Made by a program: the position numbers and the translations under genes. DNA of 64,000 nt, from the NCBI GenBank assembly GCA_958298945.1, contig OY282609.1, positions 62,654,220 through 62,718,219 of the forward strand, written 5' to 3'. Under the pieces are notes generated by a model that was not told the origin of the DNA, made no database searches, and was given only the letters and a program-made list of their open reading frames with translations. Source of the DNA: Atherix ibis (lineage: Eukaryota; Arthropoda; Insecta; Diptera; Athericidae). Positions 38,801-45,567 of this stretch are shown here, in pieces. The number at the start of each line of letters is the position of its first letter. Within the stretch, counting starts at the first letter, position 1.

Positions 38801-41610
38801 CACATGTTCTTTTTCTATATATATGATTTCGGGTGGACGGACACAGAGGAAATGCAAAAGTATACTGGTAGACCTCTAACTCTGAAGAACATCGTGGCCC
38901 TAATGTTGGACTTGCGGACGGCTTGGGAGGCCGTCGATGTTTCCAACGGAGACGGTAGTAGTAATTCACCAGAGTGGTAATTTCGATCAGTGCCCGCCCC
39001 ATGAAGTAATGGTTGACGGTGATTCCCTGACCAGACATAGAAATATGAAGTTCAATGATAATATCTTATTAAAAGAAGATATTAATTATATTGCACAGTG
39101 TTCAGTTTATGAATAGCTGTATTAGGAATGGTAAAAATAGATACACGAATGGGAAACTATAATCATGTGCGCATATTGGTTTACTATCATTCCCACTCCT
39201 TTCCCAAGCTGATTTTGGGAGCAAGGATTCTACTTTTGAATTTCAACTGTTGTGTCCAACCGCTTTGTAATGGTCGTTCTATTTCTTATTGAAGTTAACA
39301 TATGGAAACTTTACGAAATTTCTCATCTATTATTTAATTTAGTTTTCCAGATACTTTTAAAGTTTTTCTTTTGGATACATTCTTTCGTATCGTTGTGTGT
39401 GGATGAGTGTGTTAGTTTTTATTTATGTATGGTTAGCTTGTGGGTTGATTGTAATTCGATTAGGAAATTTTGCTGAATCTCTCTACTATGTGTAGATGTG
39501 GATGCTCTTCAAAAAGTTTCTTTCATCATTATTCGGGATGATTTGCTACATTTTTCTATTTACTCTATTTTGAAAATGTCTAAAATCATTAGAGAAAGTG
39601 TATTTGGTTTAGTAACTATAAATGGCGATATTGTTTTGTGTATGTTGTGATGGTATTTATTTTATATTCTTTTTTTCTTAATTAATTTTATTTATTTTAA
39701 TGGAAGAAATTATATATTGATTGCAATTTAATAGAATATTTAACTAAATATTTGAAAAAAAATTATATATCGTCATGAGGGACGATCCACTTTTTTTTAA
39801 TATAAAAATAGGTTATAATTTCAAAATTTTCCTCAAGATTAAAATCTAACAAAATTACAAATATTATCTAAAAAAATAATGCTTATAGATTTGAAAAAAT
39901 GAATTTTATTGCTACCAAAATTTAAATAAAAGCAACATACAATATTATTTATTAATCAATTTCAATTATTTTAAAATTTGACTTAAAATTTTCTCATTTT
40001 TTCCCCTAAATTGTTACAATTTTATCGCTTTTAGTAACTTTGGGCAACTGTGTTTTCGAATAGTTTCTTATATAACCCATTGAAAATGGTAATTTGCATA
40101 GAGCAAAGACATTAAAATATTTTGTGGTACCGATCTCCGATGAATTAAATAAATAGTTATAATTATAGAAAATGTCTATAATTTAGTTTTGGGTTGTAAG
40201 ATTTATAAAATTTGGTTCTGACCTACGAAAAAGAATTATTTTAACAGTGTGCGATATTTTTGGTCGGTGCGATATTTTTGGTACGTGCTAGTTTGTTGTG
40301 TAGAGCGCCGACGCGATGCATTGTTATTCGAACAGTTAAGTTGTTGATCTTATTGGAATTATGGATGCAGTGTCTGTGCTAAATGAGCATGTTTTATTTT
40401 TCGAAAATTGGTTTGAGCATGTGCTAGTTTGTTGTGTAGAGCGCGGATGCGATGTATATTGTTATTCGAACCGTTAGGTTGTTGATCTTACTGGAATTAT
40501 GGATGCAGTCTGTGCTAAATGAGCATCAGTTGATTTTACGAAAATTGGGTGGTTTGCGCATGTGCTAGTTTTTGTGGAGCGCGAATGCGATGTATTGTTA
40601 TTCGAGCAGTTAGGTAGTTGATCTTATTGGAATTATGGATGCAGTGTCTGTGCTAAATGAGCACCATTTTATTTCACGAAAATTCCAACTGGAATGCTTG
40701 TCCTATGAAGCAGATATTTTCTTTCGCCTGAGCGAAAAAATCCAACAAAAAACAACCCCTTAAAACGTGATTTAAGCAAATGACTTTTTTTTCTAAATTT
40801 CACTAATAAAAATTTCTATGAAAATAAATCGCCAAAATAGAGGTGTTCCTTGTACAATAAAATAAAAATTTTACCAAAATGGTTGCAAGTACAATAAATA
40901 TAAAATGGCTTCGAAAAATTATGAAAATTTTTTATTAACAGTAAATGTTGGGCATCTGAAAATAAGTTTGTACAAATAGAAAAATAAAACTTATTAATAT
41001 TAAATAATATTAATAAGTTAATTTAGCAATAACGTACTAATGGCAGAGGGGAATAATAAGAATATATGAATCGTTTTTTTTCCTATAATGGAGACCGTCA
41101 ATTCCAGCGAGATGCTGGGGTATTGCTAAAGAAAATAAGCTGTAAGTATTATTGTAGTTCCCGATGAAATGACAGAAAAAAAATGAAAATATTAAAAGTG
41201 TGATTAACAGAATTTTTGTAAATTATATTTGAATAAGCTTTAAAAAGTATTGTATACTTTTTGTCTGAGCGATAGTGTTAACCTTATGTGTTCAATTCTA
41301 TAATCAAATAAATACGTTGAGGGTAAGGAAATAAAATAGTAAATTCATATTCAATAGTGATAGTAATATTGTAATACAATAATAATTAGAACAAATCATA
41401 AAACTCACCTGGATTAATATTAGCTAATGTATTCTCTGTTAGAAACGCGATTATCACAAAGAATCCAATAAAAACGATTTTCTCCAATAAATTGGCTTTT
41501 GACGCCGAAACACTTGAAGTTGTTATTGTTGTAAATTTCGTGGCAAACGATTGCGACCGGCTTAATGCCTGACACCACCGGAAAGACCCAGGGTCTGCGC
41601 GCAAGCCCAT
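10209..41610 (-). CDS. tutl: turtle-like Ig/FN3 transmembrane protein, whole gene (10 coding exons)
   Basis: Joined exons 41610..41409, 32722..32598, 23309..23027, 22830..22589, 19264..18994, 18920..18066, 17807..17727, 15651..15238, 13624..13534 and 11847..10209 total 4203 nt (1400 aa plus stop). All junctions have GT/AG sites and matching phases. Domain order is signal anchor, Ig1-5, linker, FN3-1, FN3-2, TM at about residues 788-811, then a long tail. This is the architecture of Drosophila Turtle and vertebrate IGSF9/Dasm1, and stretches such as GRVSRVSPDSPFG and IWYREAG match my recall of fly Turtle closely. In flies Turtle is a neuronal homophilic adhesion/recognition protein acting in dendrite self-avoidance, axon tiling and motor behaviour; that role is carried over by family. 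Drosophila Turtle is about 1500 aa, so length is comparable. The paralogue borderless is less likely because of the long tail. Introns are inflated by transposons. Confidence 0.95.
11848..13533 (-). other. tutl intron between coding exons 9 and 10
   Basis: AT-rich intron of 1.7 kb. The only segment that stands out is the exon-like stretch at 13029..13102, described separately. The rest holds nothing I can support. Confidence 0.8.
13029..13102 (-). CDS. tutl: candidate alternative tutl exon giving a short tail
   Basis: In the intron between exons 9 and 10 a GC-richer segment has a NAGNAG acceptor (exon start at 13102 or 13099) and a GTAAGA donor. Entered from exon 9 it reads SDSEHFRDYETVFIIPGP then NQNQN. 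It leaves phase 1, whereas exon 10 needs phase 2. Splicing on to exon 10 therefore shifts frame and stops after nine more residues, ending EYQV, for a protein of about 887 aa. Reading through the donor instead stops at 13000, with AATAAA at 12988..12983. It may be a regulated tail-switch exon. I saw no second exon that would restore the long tail. Confidence 0.5.
13534..13624 (-). CDS. tutl: tutl coding exon 9: juxtamembrane cytoplasmic segment
   Basis: This 91-nt exon has phase 1 in and phase 2 out. It begins after TTGCAG and ends at a strong GTAAGT donor. Joined to exon 8 it reads KEYNMVACRITDARSQASR, then SASSSQVPLKK. Drosophila Turtle has EKEFNMVACRITDA at the same place, which fixes the exon although it is far too short to be seen as an ORF. 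The Ser-rich end is a plausible phosphorylation region (inference). Confidence 0.92.
13625..15237 (-). other. tutl intron between coding exons 8 and 9
   Basis: 1.6 kb of AT-rich sequence. Slightly GC-richer patches near 14090..14150 and 14700..14810 were read on both strands, but no splice-site-bounded open segment was found in them. Confidence 0.8.
15238..15651 (-). CDS. tutl: tutl coding exon 8: second FN3 and transmembrane helix
   Basis: This exon encodes about residues 687-824. FN3-2 reads PRNLTVTEIPNGFLITWQ, then VQFYTIKYRT and GGRTYYFRVLANS. A short juxtamembrane piece ending in RVKHK leads to the single TM helix, AITAGVVGGILFFIVAII and on (residues about 788-811). The basic stop-transfer CNKRKRRKQEK follows, so the topology is type I. 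The donor is GTAAGG. Read-through past it would add ten residues (GKANFVRSIT) before TAA at 15206, a possible tail-less form, but nothing shows it is used. Confidence 0.95.
16846..16908 (-). CDS. tutl: candidate alternative 63-nt tutl exon (phase 1-1)
   Basis: Between exons 7 and 8 there is an open segment flanked by TTTTAAAG (acceptor) and GTATAC (donor). It encodes ILLPTDSTGSTYFPPVLRPT. With G from exon 6 or 7 it starts Asp, and its last G joins GC of exon 8 to make the Gly of GPKPG. Inclusion therefore keeps the frame exactly and adds 21 residues between the FN3 domains, or replaces exon 7. The segment is clearly more GC-rich than the intron around it. No transcript evidence is available here, and the acceptor's pyrimidine tract is poor. 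Confidence 0.55.
17068..17270. repeat. tandem duplication, two copies of about 89 bp
   Basis: The segment beginning TTCGAAACTTCTATAG occurs at 17068 and again at 17182 (period 114). The copies are nearly identical through GCAGAAGGTCGGT, separated by about 25 bp of A-rich sequence. Each copy contains a short stem, TGTGG with CCACA. Confidence 0.9.
17727..17807 (-). CDS. tutl: tutl coding exon 7: proline-rich inter-FN3 linker
   Basis: This 81-nt exon has phase 1 at both ends and encodes 27 residues, with PTQPPPPND and FKLMPDEAG. Drosophila Turtle, as I recall it, has an equivalent stretch ending QLMPDEAGPKPG, so the exon is real although small. It can be skipped or swapped without changing frame. 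The exon-like 63-nt segment at 16846..16908, between this exon and exon 8, has the same phases and may be used instead of it or together with it. Confidence 0.88.
18066..18920 (-). CDS. tutl: tutl coding exon 6: Ig4, Ig5 and first FN3
   Basis: This 855-nt exon encodes about residues 375-659. Ig4 runs from PAKVTFTPTIQ with GVVQCYI, VTWTKDKR and HQGRYTC. Ig5 has GESVEMHCDAVEAEG, IQWQRRDG and DFGYYQCVASNE. The first FN3 starts near THE QPHAPYNISG segment and shows the usual core Trp and Tyr (LKWMPGYSGG, DYTIWYREAG), closing with GTTYEFQVVGKN. Sequons NGS, NIT and NIS are present. The donor at 18065 is GTACAT, moderate, leaving G. Having three domains in one exon fits the compact core of the gene. 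Confidence 0.95.
18994..19264 (-). CDS. tutl: tutl coding exon 5: Ig3
   Basis: This exon encodes residues 285-374 plus one base. It begins GTG (Val) directly after a TTTAG acceptor, so the first residue is Val, not an initiator. Ig3 features are EGEKVIFSCEAKAMP (B-strand Cys), VRWVREG (core Trp) and DDSGQYLCEVSNG (F strand). NQT and NVT are glycosylation sequons. The donor is GTGAGT at 18993, leaving T, which joins AT of exon 6 to form Tyr (VEYPAKVTF). The downstream intron is only 73 nt. Confidence 0.94.
19265..22588 (-). other. tutl intron between coding exons 4 and 5
   Basis: 3.3 kb of very AT-rich sequence. It contains TA-rich microsatellite tracts at about 20220..20246 and 21654..21722. 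No open segment with both splice sites and protein-like composition was found. Confidence 0.8.
22589..22830 (-). CDS. tutl: tutl coding exon 4: Ig2
   Basis: This exon encodes residues 204-284. It starts after TGCAG and ends ATG before GTAAAA, a weak donor beyond the +4 position. Ig2 signatures are DSIILNC (B-strand Cys), TPTPEILWYKD (core Trp), and HEDIGDYTCIARN (D-x-G-x-Y-x-C). It ends in GGAVIM, which joins VPPTNQ of the next exon with phase 0, as in Drosophila Turtle. The intron to exon 3 is only 196 nt, in contrast to the multi-kilobase introns elsewhere in the gene. Confidence 0.94.
23027..23309 (-). CDS. tutl: tutl coding exon 3: second half of Ig1 and start of Ig2
   Basis: This exon encodes residues 110-203 plus one base. 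The acceptor is AATCAG before GGTCAGGAA and the donor is GTAAGT. It opens GQEIPIYIWYENYP and carries the Ig1 F-strand motif DQGWYEC, whose Cys pairs with the one in exon 2. Two N-glycosylation sequons (NLT, NGT) are present. The motif HAPPRF marks the move to Ig2. The open frame continues upstream of the acceptor for about 80 codons of unrelated AT-rich sequence, which is treated as intron because the previous exon joins perfectly in frame. Confidence 0.92.
25589..25822 (+). repeat. left terminal inverted repeat of the Tc1-like element
   Basis: About 234 bp, starting CAGTGTCGGAC. Outer direct repeat at 25595..25612 and inner direct repeat at 25799..25816 are likely transposase binding sites by family analogy. 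Confidence 0.9.
25861..26880 (-). CDS. Tc1-family transposase (DD34E), 339 aa, full length
   Basis: Cut-and-paste transposase that would bind the element's inverted repeats and move it into TA sites. The N-terminal third has paired helix-turn-helix character: IAKKYGICHSVISRWITRYR, then a GRPRK motif linking to a second HTH (LSARQIQENL). The catalytic domain shows VLFSDESKF (first Asp), FQHDNDPKHT (second Asp) and DLNPIENLW (Glu). There are exactly 34 residues between second Asp and Glu, so it is DD34E. A Gly-rich KHGGGNIMVWGCF box is also present. Length 339 equals that typical of the group. The ATG at 26880 is the natural start. No stop or frameshift interrupts it, so it may be active. Confidence 0.96.
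   Translation of the reverse strand: MARNKYPDAFKEKIIDNFKGGDSVGTIAKKYGICHSVISRWITRYRSAGSVKTIHNGGRPRKSLKRQDNGIIRMLKIDPFLSARQIQENLDLNLSVRSIQRRAVDNGLCAYRIAKKPFISAKNRKARLQFATEHIDWPISKWRTVLFSDESKFNLKGSDGNQRVRRPKGQRLNSKFLKGTVKHGGGNIMVWGCFSGQGVGPIHRVNGIMDRYGYKNILENVMLPYADDEMPLKWRFQHDNDPKHTAKVVKTWIQEKKIDVLKWPAQSPDLNPIENLWELVDRRIKRDLECPSSGKKDTLFDQLKIAWENMPTTIIANLIGSMPRRCASVIKNKGYPIKY
27081..27310 (-). repeat. right terminal inverted repeat of the Tc1-like element
   Basis: About 230 bp, ending GTCCGACACTG before TA. It differs from the left arm by two single-base changes and a shorter homopolymer run. Confidence 0.9.
32598..32722 (-). CDS. tutl: tutl coding exon 2: first half of Ig1
   Basis: This exon encodes about residues 68-109. 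It begins after a TTTTTAG acceptor and reads DAVHITAILGESVIFNC, then VPYVLQWEKKVSET. The Cys of FNC is the B-strand cysteine of Ig1 and the W is the core tryptophan; the partner Cys is in the next exon. Two possible donors lie 12 nt apart: GTACGA after the Thr codon (32598) and a better-consensus GTGAGC after the second Lys (32610). Both keep phase 0. I chose the distal one because VSET is conserved in the Drosophila protein as I recall it. Confidence 0.9.
33048..34280 (-). mobile_element. mariner element with TIRs, disabled
   Basis: The ends TTGGGTTGGCAACTAATTGA (left) and the inverted TTGGGTTGTCAACAAAGTGA (right) are mariner terminal repeats, with TA on each side. Total length is 1233 bp, near full size for mariner. 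The terminal bases resemble those of the mellifera/mauritiana-type mariners as I recall them. Confidence 0.9.
33272..33913 (-). pseudogene. mariner transposase, frameshifted
   Basis: The 213-codon open part contains LITGDEKWIVYNN (first Asp), SQHDNAKPPT (second Asp) and PYSPDLA. Just after SPDLA the frame is lost. The +1 frame continues PSDYHLF, so a single-base insertion removes the last Asp of the DD34D triad from the frame. The N-terminal DNA-binding part (about 33914..34160) is in other frames with stops. It cannot make an active enzyme. Confidence 0.9.
34283..34958 (-). pseudogene. second mariner remnant, internally deleted
   Basis: Between two better-preserved mariners lies a decayed one on the same strand. 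Recognisable scraps are LCVKLGES (N-terminus), TDENMKRLRALVR (linker and second HTH region), YSPDL-like and VKAIPVEAIQHY (C-terminus). Most of the catalytic domain is missing, so it is a deletion derivative. Its terminal repeats were not identified; the boundaries given are those of its neighbours. Confidence 0.7.
34961..35902 (-). mobile_element. DD41D (rosa-type) mariner deletion derivative
   Basis: The ends share AGGGTTTT then TGATATGATTT in inverted orientation (34961..34993 and about 35870..35902) and sit next to TA. The 940-bp length is short for an autonomous element. Transposase fragments are described separately. The DD41D spacing is the signature of the rosa group first described in tephritid flies. 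Confidence 0.8.
35076..35840 (-). pseudogene. DD41D mariner transposase, deleted and frameshifted
   Basis: Two open parts lie at 35840..35517 and 35474..35076. The first starts ERYTQEQCLHIIQFYYQNNR and then jumps directly to IIISDEGHFHLSGEVNKQN, so roughly 100 or more residues covering much of the DNA-binding region are gone. The second holds WFQQDGATCHTARA and RSCDLTPLDYFLWG. I count 41 residues between the second and third catalytic Asp. It ends SRGGHLNDVLFRT. A stop separates the two parts. Confidence 0.85.
35924..35936 (+). repeat. 13-base poly-G run
   Basis: An isolated run of G in a strongly AT-rich context, just outside the DD41D element. It could be an assembly-sensitive site. Confidence 0.9.
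37900..39050 (+). pseudogene. R1-like non-LTR retrotransposon fragment (ORF2 C-terminal region)
   Basis: On the plus strand, about 38330..38690 reads LMTGRKCREIITIRIGKHE, then KYMRIIIDARLRFQDHL and, after frameshifts, SALRVVCALRTVSYAA. These match the segment after the reverse transcriptase in R1-clade elements (KYLGV-IDARL-F--HL and ALRV-SAFRTVS). Stops and shifts abound. The region is noticeably GC-richer than its intron. The open frames on the minus strand here are shadows. Confidence 0.7.
40285..40690 (+). repeat. three tandem copies of a 136-141 bp unit
   Basis: Copies begin GTGCTAGTTT at 40285, 40421 and 40562. Each includes GTTATTCGA, GTTGTTGATCTTA (GTAGTTG in copy 3) and ATGGATGCAG then TGTGCTAAATGAGCA. 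Divergence is roughly 10 percent with small indels. Each unit has an ATG opening MDAV; in the third copy it runs 43 codons to a TAA. The origin is unknown, possibly part of a transposon. Confidence 0.85.
41409..41610 (-). CDS. tutl: tutl coding exon 1: N-terminal extension and signal anchor
   Basis: This exon encodes residues 1-67 plus one base, ending at a GTGAGT donor. The start MGLRADPGSFRWCQALS resembles the beginning of Drosophila Turtle, which also has an unusually long stretch before its signal sequence. A basic, Ser/Thr-rich segment of about 40 residues precedes the hydrophobic run IVFIGFFVIIAFL (residues 45-57). Cleavage is likely just after, near NTLA. The frame reads on into the intron for seven codons, which is only read-through. 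The next exon joins to make the codon GCA and the sequence NPAQDAVHITA. Confidence 0.9.
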
Positions 41611-41667
41611 GCCTCTGGTCCCATAGTCACAGCCGCTAACGGATCGTCGTCATTGCAGCGGCGTCAC
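41611..41667 (-). promoter_or_regulatory. tutl 5' leader with two upstream ORFs
   Basis: An acceptor (pyrimidine-poor but ending TAG) precedes base 41667, so this is the last 57 nt of a spliced 5' UTR. An in-frame TGA upstream of the ATG at 41610 supports that start. Two upstream ATGs exist. One opens a 5-codon ORF at 41653..41636. The other opens at 41624 and runs out of frame across the main start to a TAA at 41562. The second has A at -3 and G at +4, a strong context. The first, non-coding exon and promoter were not located. Confidence 0.7.
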
Positions 41668-41929
41668 CTACAATTAAAAAGTAACATTTTTCGTTATTAG
41701 TAAATAAATGTGCAGAAGGACTAATTTTTTATTTGCATAATATAAATAGACATTGCATTAAACGCCATAGAACGATTTAAGGCGGTATTGAAGAAAAAAA
41801 TGTTATGCACAAACGCACTAACAGGTTTTCAGGCATGAGTGATTGATCACCATACATTAGACGAAAGTACTAATATGAAAACTTTCAGAATAATTCAATA
41901 AAAATCCATCCCTAAAAACAAAAGTAATT

Positions 41930-42320
41930 TTTTTAAATTCGCAATAAATGGCATACTCAACAAGTGCTCCAAAATTCTGGGCAAGGAAACATCTGAAAAT
42001 TTAGATTGGACATACAGCACCCATGCATGATTTCCTCCGATTTCCTCTTCGGCATACCGCACTCTTCATGTGGCGTTCGACTCACCATTCCTCACATTTA
42101 TAAATGAATCCCACTTAACCCAGAATTTCTTGAGTCAACAACTACTTTCCAAGTCCTCTCCTTAATTTTCTAAGACTCCATAAATTGTAACTATTTCTAA
42201 TTGCTCTCTCTAACTAACTATCAACCAGTTTTAAAACTTTTTTCATGCTCGCGACACTACAGAAAGGCCTCTGGCTCTTGTCTCAGAGACCTTAAAACAA
42301 ATAAGCTAACAAAGCACAAC
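41930..42320 (+). mobile_element. truncated 3' end of a non-LTR retrotransposon (copy 1)
   Basis: This block is a direct repeat of about 46640..47070: both contain GGCAAGGAAAC, GTGGCGTTCGACTCAC, CACTTAACCCAGAATTTC and CTTGTCTCAGAGACCTTA. It is the tail of an ORF2 with the Cys/His pattern CGVR-T-PH, plus its 3' end. Only the tail is present, as expected for a 5'-truncated insertion. Confidence 0.75.
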
Positions 42321-44249
42321 TATTGTAATCGGGCGCCCGGCTGATTCGGATGTTTCTTTCGGTCGATTCATTTATTGTTTTTTGTTTCGCTTTACGAGTA
42401 TGGACGTGCCCGTTTACTCCGTTTTTTGATTGAAGGCAAGTTGGGTCAACTTTGACAAGTACTTTTTTTTTTAAATTTATATAAGTAGGTTGTGAAAGAT
42501 TCTAAGTGAAATAAGTATAATAAATGTAGAAAAGCTTATCCTAGGCGTTAGGCAGCTTGCTGTCTGGAGCGATAATGAAGGTTTCACCATTAGAACCCAC
42601 TCTGCCATCGCACTCAGAAAAAAGTAAGTGTTCCTCCTATATCGCTACTTTCAACCCCGTTTCCACATAAAGAAAACTAATTGACAATCGACTCAACAGC
42701 AAACCGATTCTTCGACCATTACTACCACTACAAACATCGACAACAATTACAAAAAACAAACTCAAAATAATACAAATACTGGACTTTCCAACACTTCCAA
42801 ACAAAATTATCCGTTGTCCCCGTTTCCTTGTCCTGTCTACTGATCCGAATTCGTAACGAACAGTTAACCAATTATGCCCATTCAAAATTCAAGCGGCACT
42901 CAAATACATTTCGAATGAAATATTAAAAATAAATGATTACACATTAATGATGATCTGCTGTTGACTACAAAGTCGAAGTTAGCACCCAAGAAATTCTTTA
43001 AAAATAAAAAAATAACCGTTGACAATACTGAGGTCTGTAGATGGTTAGGTAATTCTGGCGGGGAACAATTTATAAAGGGCCTTACTGAATATAAAAGTTT
43101 TCTCATTCCGCAACAATACCAATAGGACATTCCGCAGGTGTGAGAGTACTATTCCAAAATTTTCCAGTACTTCGCGAACCAGATGAGGACAAGTAGTGTC
43201 AACTGCCAGGACACGCACAGAAGCACTGCAAATCGACTGAGGTTCGTCTAACATGTGTGCTTATGCTCCACTCTGATCAATCCTGTACGCGTACCGAGAC
43301 TGCCCTTCATTTGCAGTAGAGCAAAAATATCCAGGCAACCAAAATTTCTCCAACAAATTGATAAACCCTCACCAAAGCAACAAATATTTTCTCTTCTTTG
43401 ATAATACCCAATATTCTCGCAGCAGTGCAATTAACTTTGCTCCTGGAGTCGATGGAGGACGTTAGTACAGCGGATCTACCAGTAGTCTTCAAAATGGCGC
43501 ACAATATACAGTCTGGATTCTATGCTAATTTACTATTTTGAGAACTGCATCTGCCAAAGCACACGCATTTCTCAAAATATTTCTCCTCTCTCATCTAGTA
43601 TTGCACAGTTATTTCGAAAGTGCAACCTAACCTGTCTTATTGCCTGCTTCTCTATATGGCATACAACCATAATAATGGTCATCTACGGTTTCTTGAACAA
43701 CCTAGAGGGTATAAACTTGCTGTTAAATTAGTATGACCTCAAAAAGTGAGGTTGATTATAGGAATTCTCCGATTCCTATAAATACTTCCGTTTCTCCAGT
43801 ACGACAAACCTTCTCGAGTTGAGAATTAAAAGTGCCAAAGCCAAGAAAACAATAAGACAAGCCAAGTTTAGAGGTTGGAATAACTTTACTGCTACTATTG
43901 ACATCCTCAAAAAAAGCATGGCGTGTAATTAATCGGATTATTGGTCGTCAAAAGAATGGAATTATTCCATCGATTGAAACTGAGAATGGGATTATACCCG
44001 ACTCCGCTTCCATCGTTGAGGAACTTGCAACAGCTTGGGCCTCAATATTGAATATCGTAGAGATAAGGAATCATTCACGAAAAATACCTCGTCAATTCCG
44101 TCTTCTTCCACATGTACGATATCCCTTGCGGAGTGCAAGTTCTTTTTGAACTCTTTCAAGGCAACTACATACATTTGGCAGTGACAAGGTGTCGTTCAAA
44201 ATGATTAAGGACATTCCACAATATAATTATCAACCTCCTTAATCATATA

Positions 44250-45567
44250 CCATGTGTATAACTTAAATCCGCTGTTTGGTCATAGATGGCGTGAGTGAGC
44301 GTATTAAGCTATCATGGACACGCCATACTTTTTTTTTATGAGTTTGACATCTGTCAACATTAATCAGTGCACATTGTCAGCAATTTCGTACAACAACATA
44401 CATTTTGCCATTGGTAACCATGTCTAGTTTTGTGGTAGAAATAGAGCATATGCGGGAAGGTCTGCTTTTCTGCTTCAATTTGAAGAAATCGTCTGCCGAA
44501 TCGCATCGAATGCTTATGGAGGCCTATGGTGACAGTGCTTTATCGGAAACAACGTGCCGAGATTAGTTTCGTCGGTTCAAAGACGGCAATTTTGACTTGT
44601 GGGACAAGAAGCGTGAAAATTGGCCTGGAAGGTTGAGGACCAATAATTTCAGGCCCTTTTGGACAAAGACGATACCCAATCACAAAAAATGCTCGCGGAG
44701 CAATTGGGTGTTACTCAACCAGCCATTTTCATGCGCCTGCGTGCCATGGAGATGATTGAAAAGATCGGAAAATGGGTGGCGCATGAATTGCGATGGAGCG
44801 ACGCCAAAATGGAGCGACGCCAAAACACATGCGAAATTTTGGAGCGACGGCAGATGGAGCGACGCCAAAACACATGCAAAATTTTGCTCGCCAGACCAAA
44901 AAGGAAGTCGTTCCTGCATCGGATTGTGACAGGCGATGAAAAGTGGATATATTTCGAGAATCCTAAACGGAAGAAATCGTGGGTTGATCCCGGCCAACTA
45001 TCAACATCTTCCCCAAGACCAAATCGCTTCGGACGGAAGACGATGCTGTGCGTTTGGTGGGATCAGCAGGGTATCGTCTACTATGAGATGTTGAAACCTA
45101 GTGAAACTGTCAATGCTCACCACTACCACCAACAACTGATCAAATTGCACCGTGCTCTGCGTGAAAAAAGGGCGGATTATCAACAAAGACATGACAAGCT
45201 TATTTTCCTCCACGACAACGTACCATCGCACACGTCAAAAATGGTCCAAAACTACTTGAAGACACTCAACTGGGAGGTACTACCCTACCCCGCTTATTCA
45301 CCAGACCTGACCCCTTCCGACTACCATCTGTTTTCGTCGATCGGCCACGCGCTCGCTGAGTAGCACTTCGATTCTTACGAAGACGTCCGAAAATGGTTTG
45401 CATCGAAAGAGAAGGAATTTTTTGGCGTGGTATCCACAAATTGCCCGAGAGATGGGAAAAATGTGTAGCTAGCAAGGGCAAGTACTTTGAATAAATTTGT
45501 TTTTGCTTTCTATGAAAAAAACATGTTTTTTTACTAAAAAACAGCGGATTTAAGCTTATACACTTGG
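44250..45567 (+). mobile_element. mariner element inserted in the retrotransposon
   Basis: The termini CCATGTGTATAACTTAAATC and the inverted CCAAGTGTATAAGCTTAAATC continue with CGCTGTTT, flanked by TA on both sides. Length is 1318 bp. The retrotransposon's reading resumes directly after it, so the mariner came later. Confidence 0.92.
44420..45440 (+). pseudogene. mariner transposase (DD34D), broken
   Basis: An ATG at 44420 opens SSFVVEIEHMREGLLFCF then AYGDSALSETTCRD, where a TAG stop replaces the usual Trp codon. A frameshift follows near 44640. From 44659 a long open part carries DDTQSQKMLAEQLGVTQPAI, TGDEKWIYFENPKRKKSW (first Asp), LHDNVPSHTSKMVQNYL and AYSPDLTPSDYHLF, with 34 residues between the second and third Asp. 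A TAG at 45361 then cuts the C-terminus, and another shift follows. Inside the linker the bases ATGGAGCGACGCCAAAA (or ATGGAGCGACG) are repeated, inserting extra ERRQ/MERRQNTC copies. Confidence 0.9.

Larger units (their letters stand above)
32723..41408 (-). other. tutl intron between coding exons 1 and 2
   Basis: 8.7 kb intron acting as a transposon sink. It contains three mariner remnants in a row (33048..35902), an R1-like retroelement fragment (about 37900..39050) and a three-unit tandem repeat (40285..40690). The parts 35940..37900 and 39050..40240 hold nothing I can identify. Confidence 0.75.

Noticed and set aside
38131..39038. Minus-strand ORFs of 103 and 121 codons
   Set aside because: Antisense to the R1-like fragment, which has recognisable motifs on the plus strand.
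42637..43504. Minus-strand frames in the 5' part of the retrotransposon
   Set aside because: The element reads on the plus strand (gag-like and RT motifs); these are antisense shadows.
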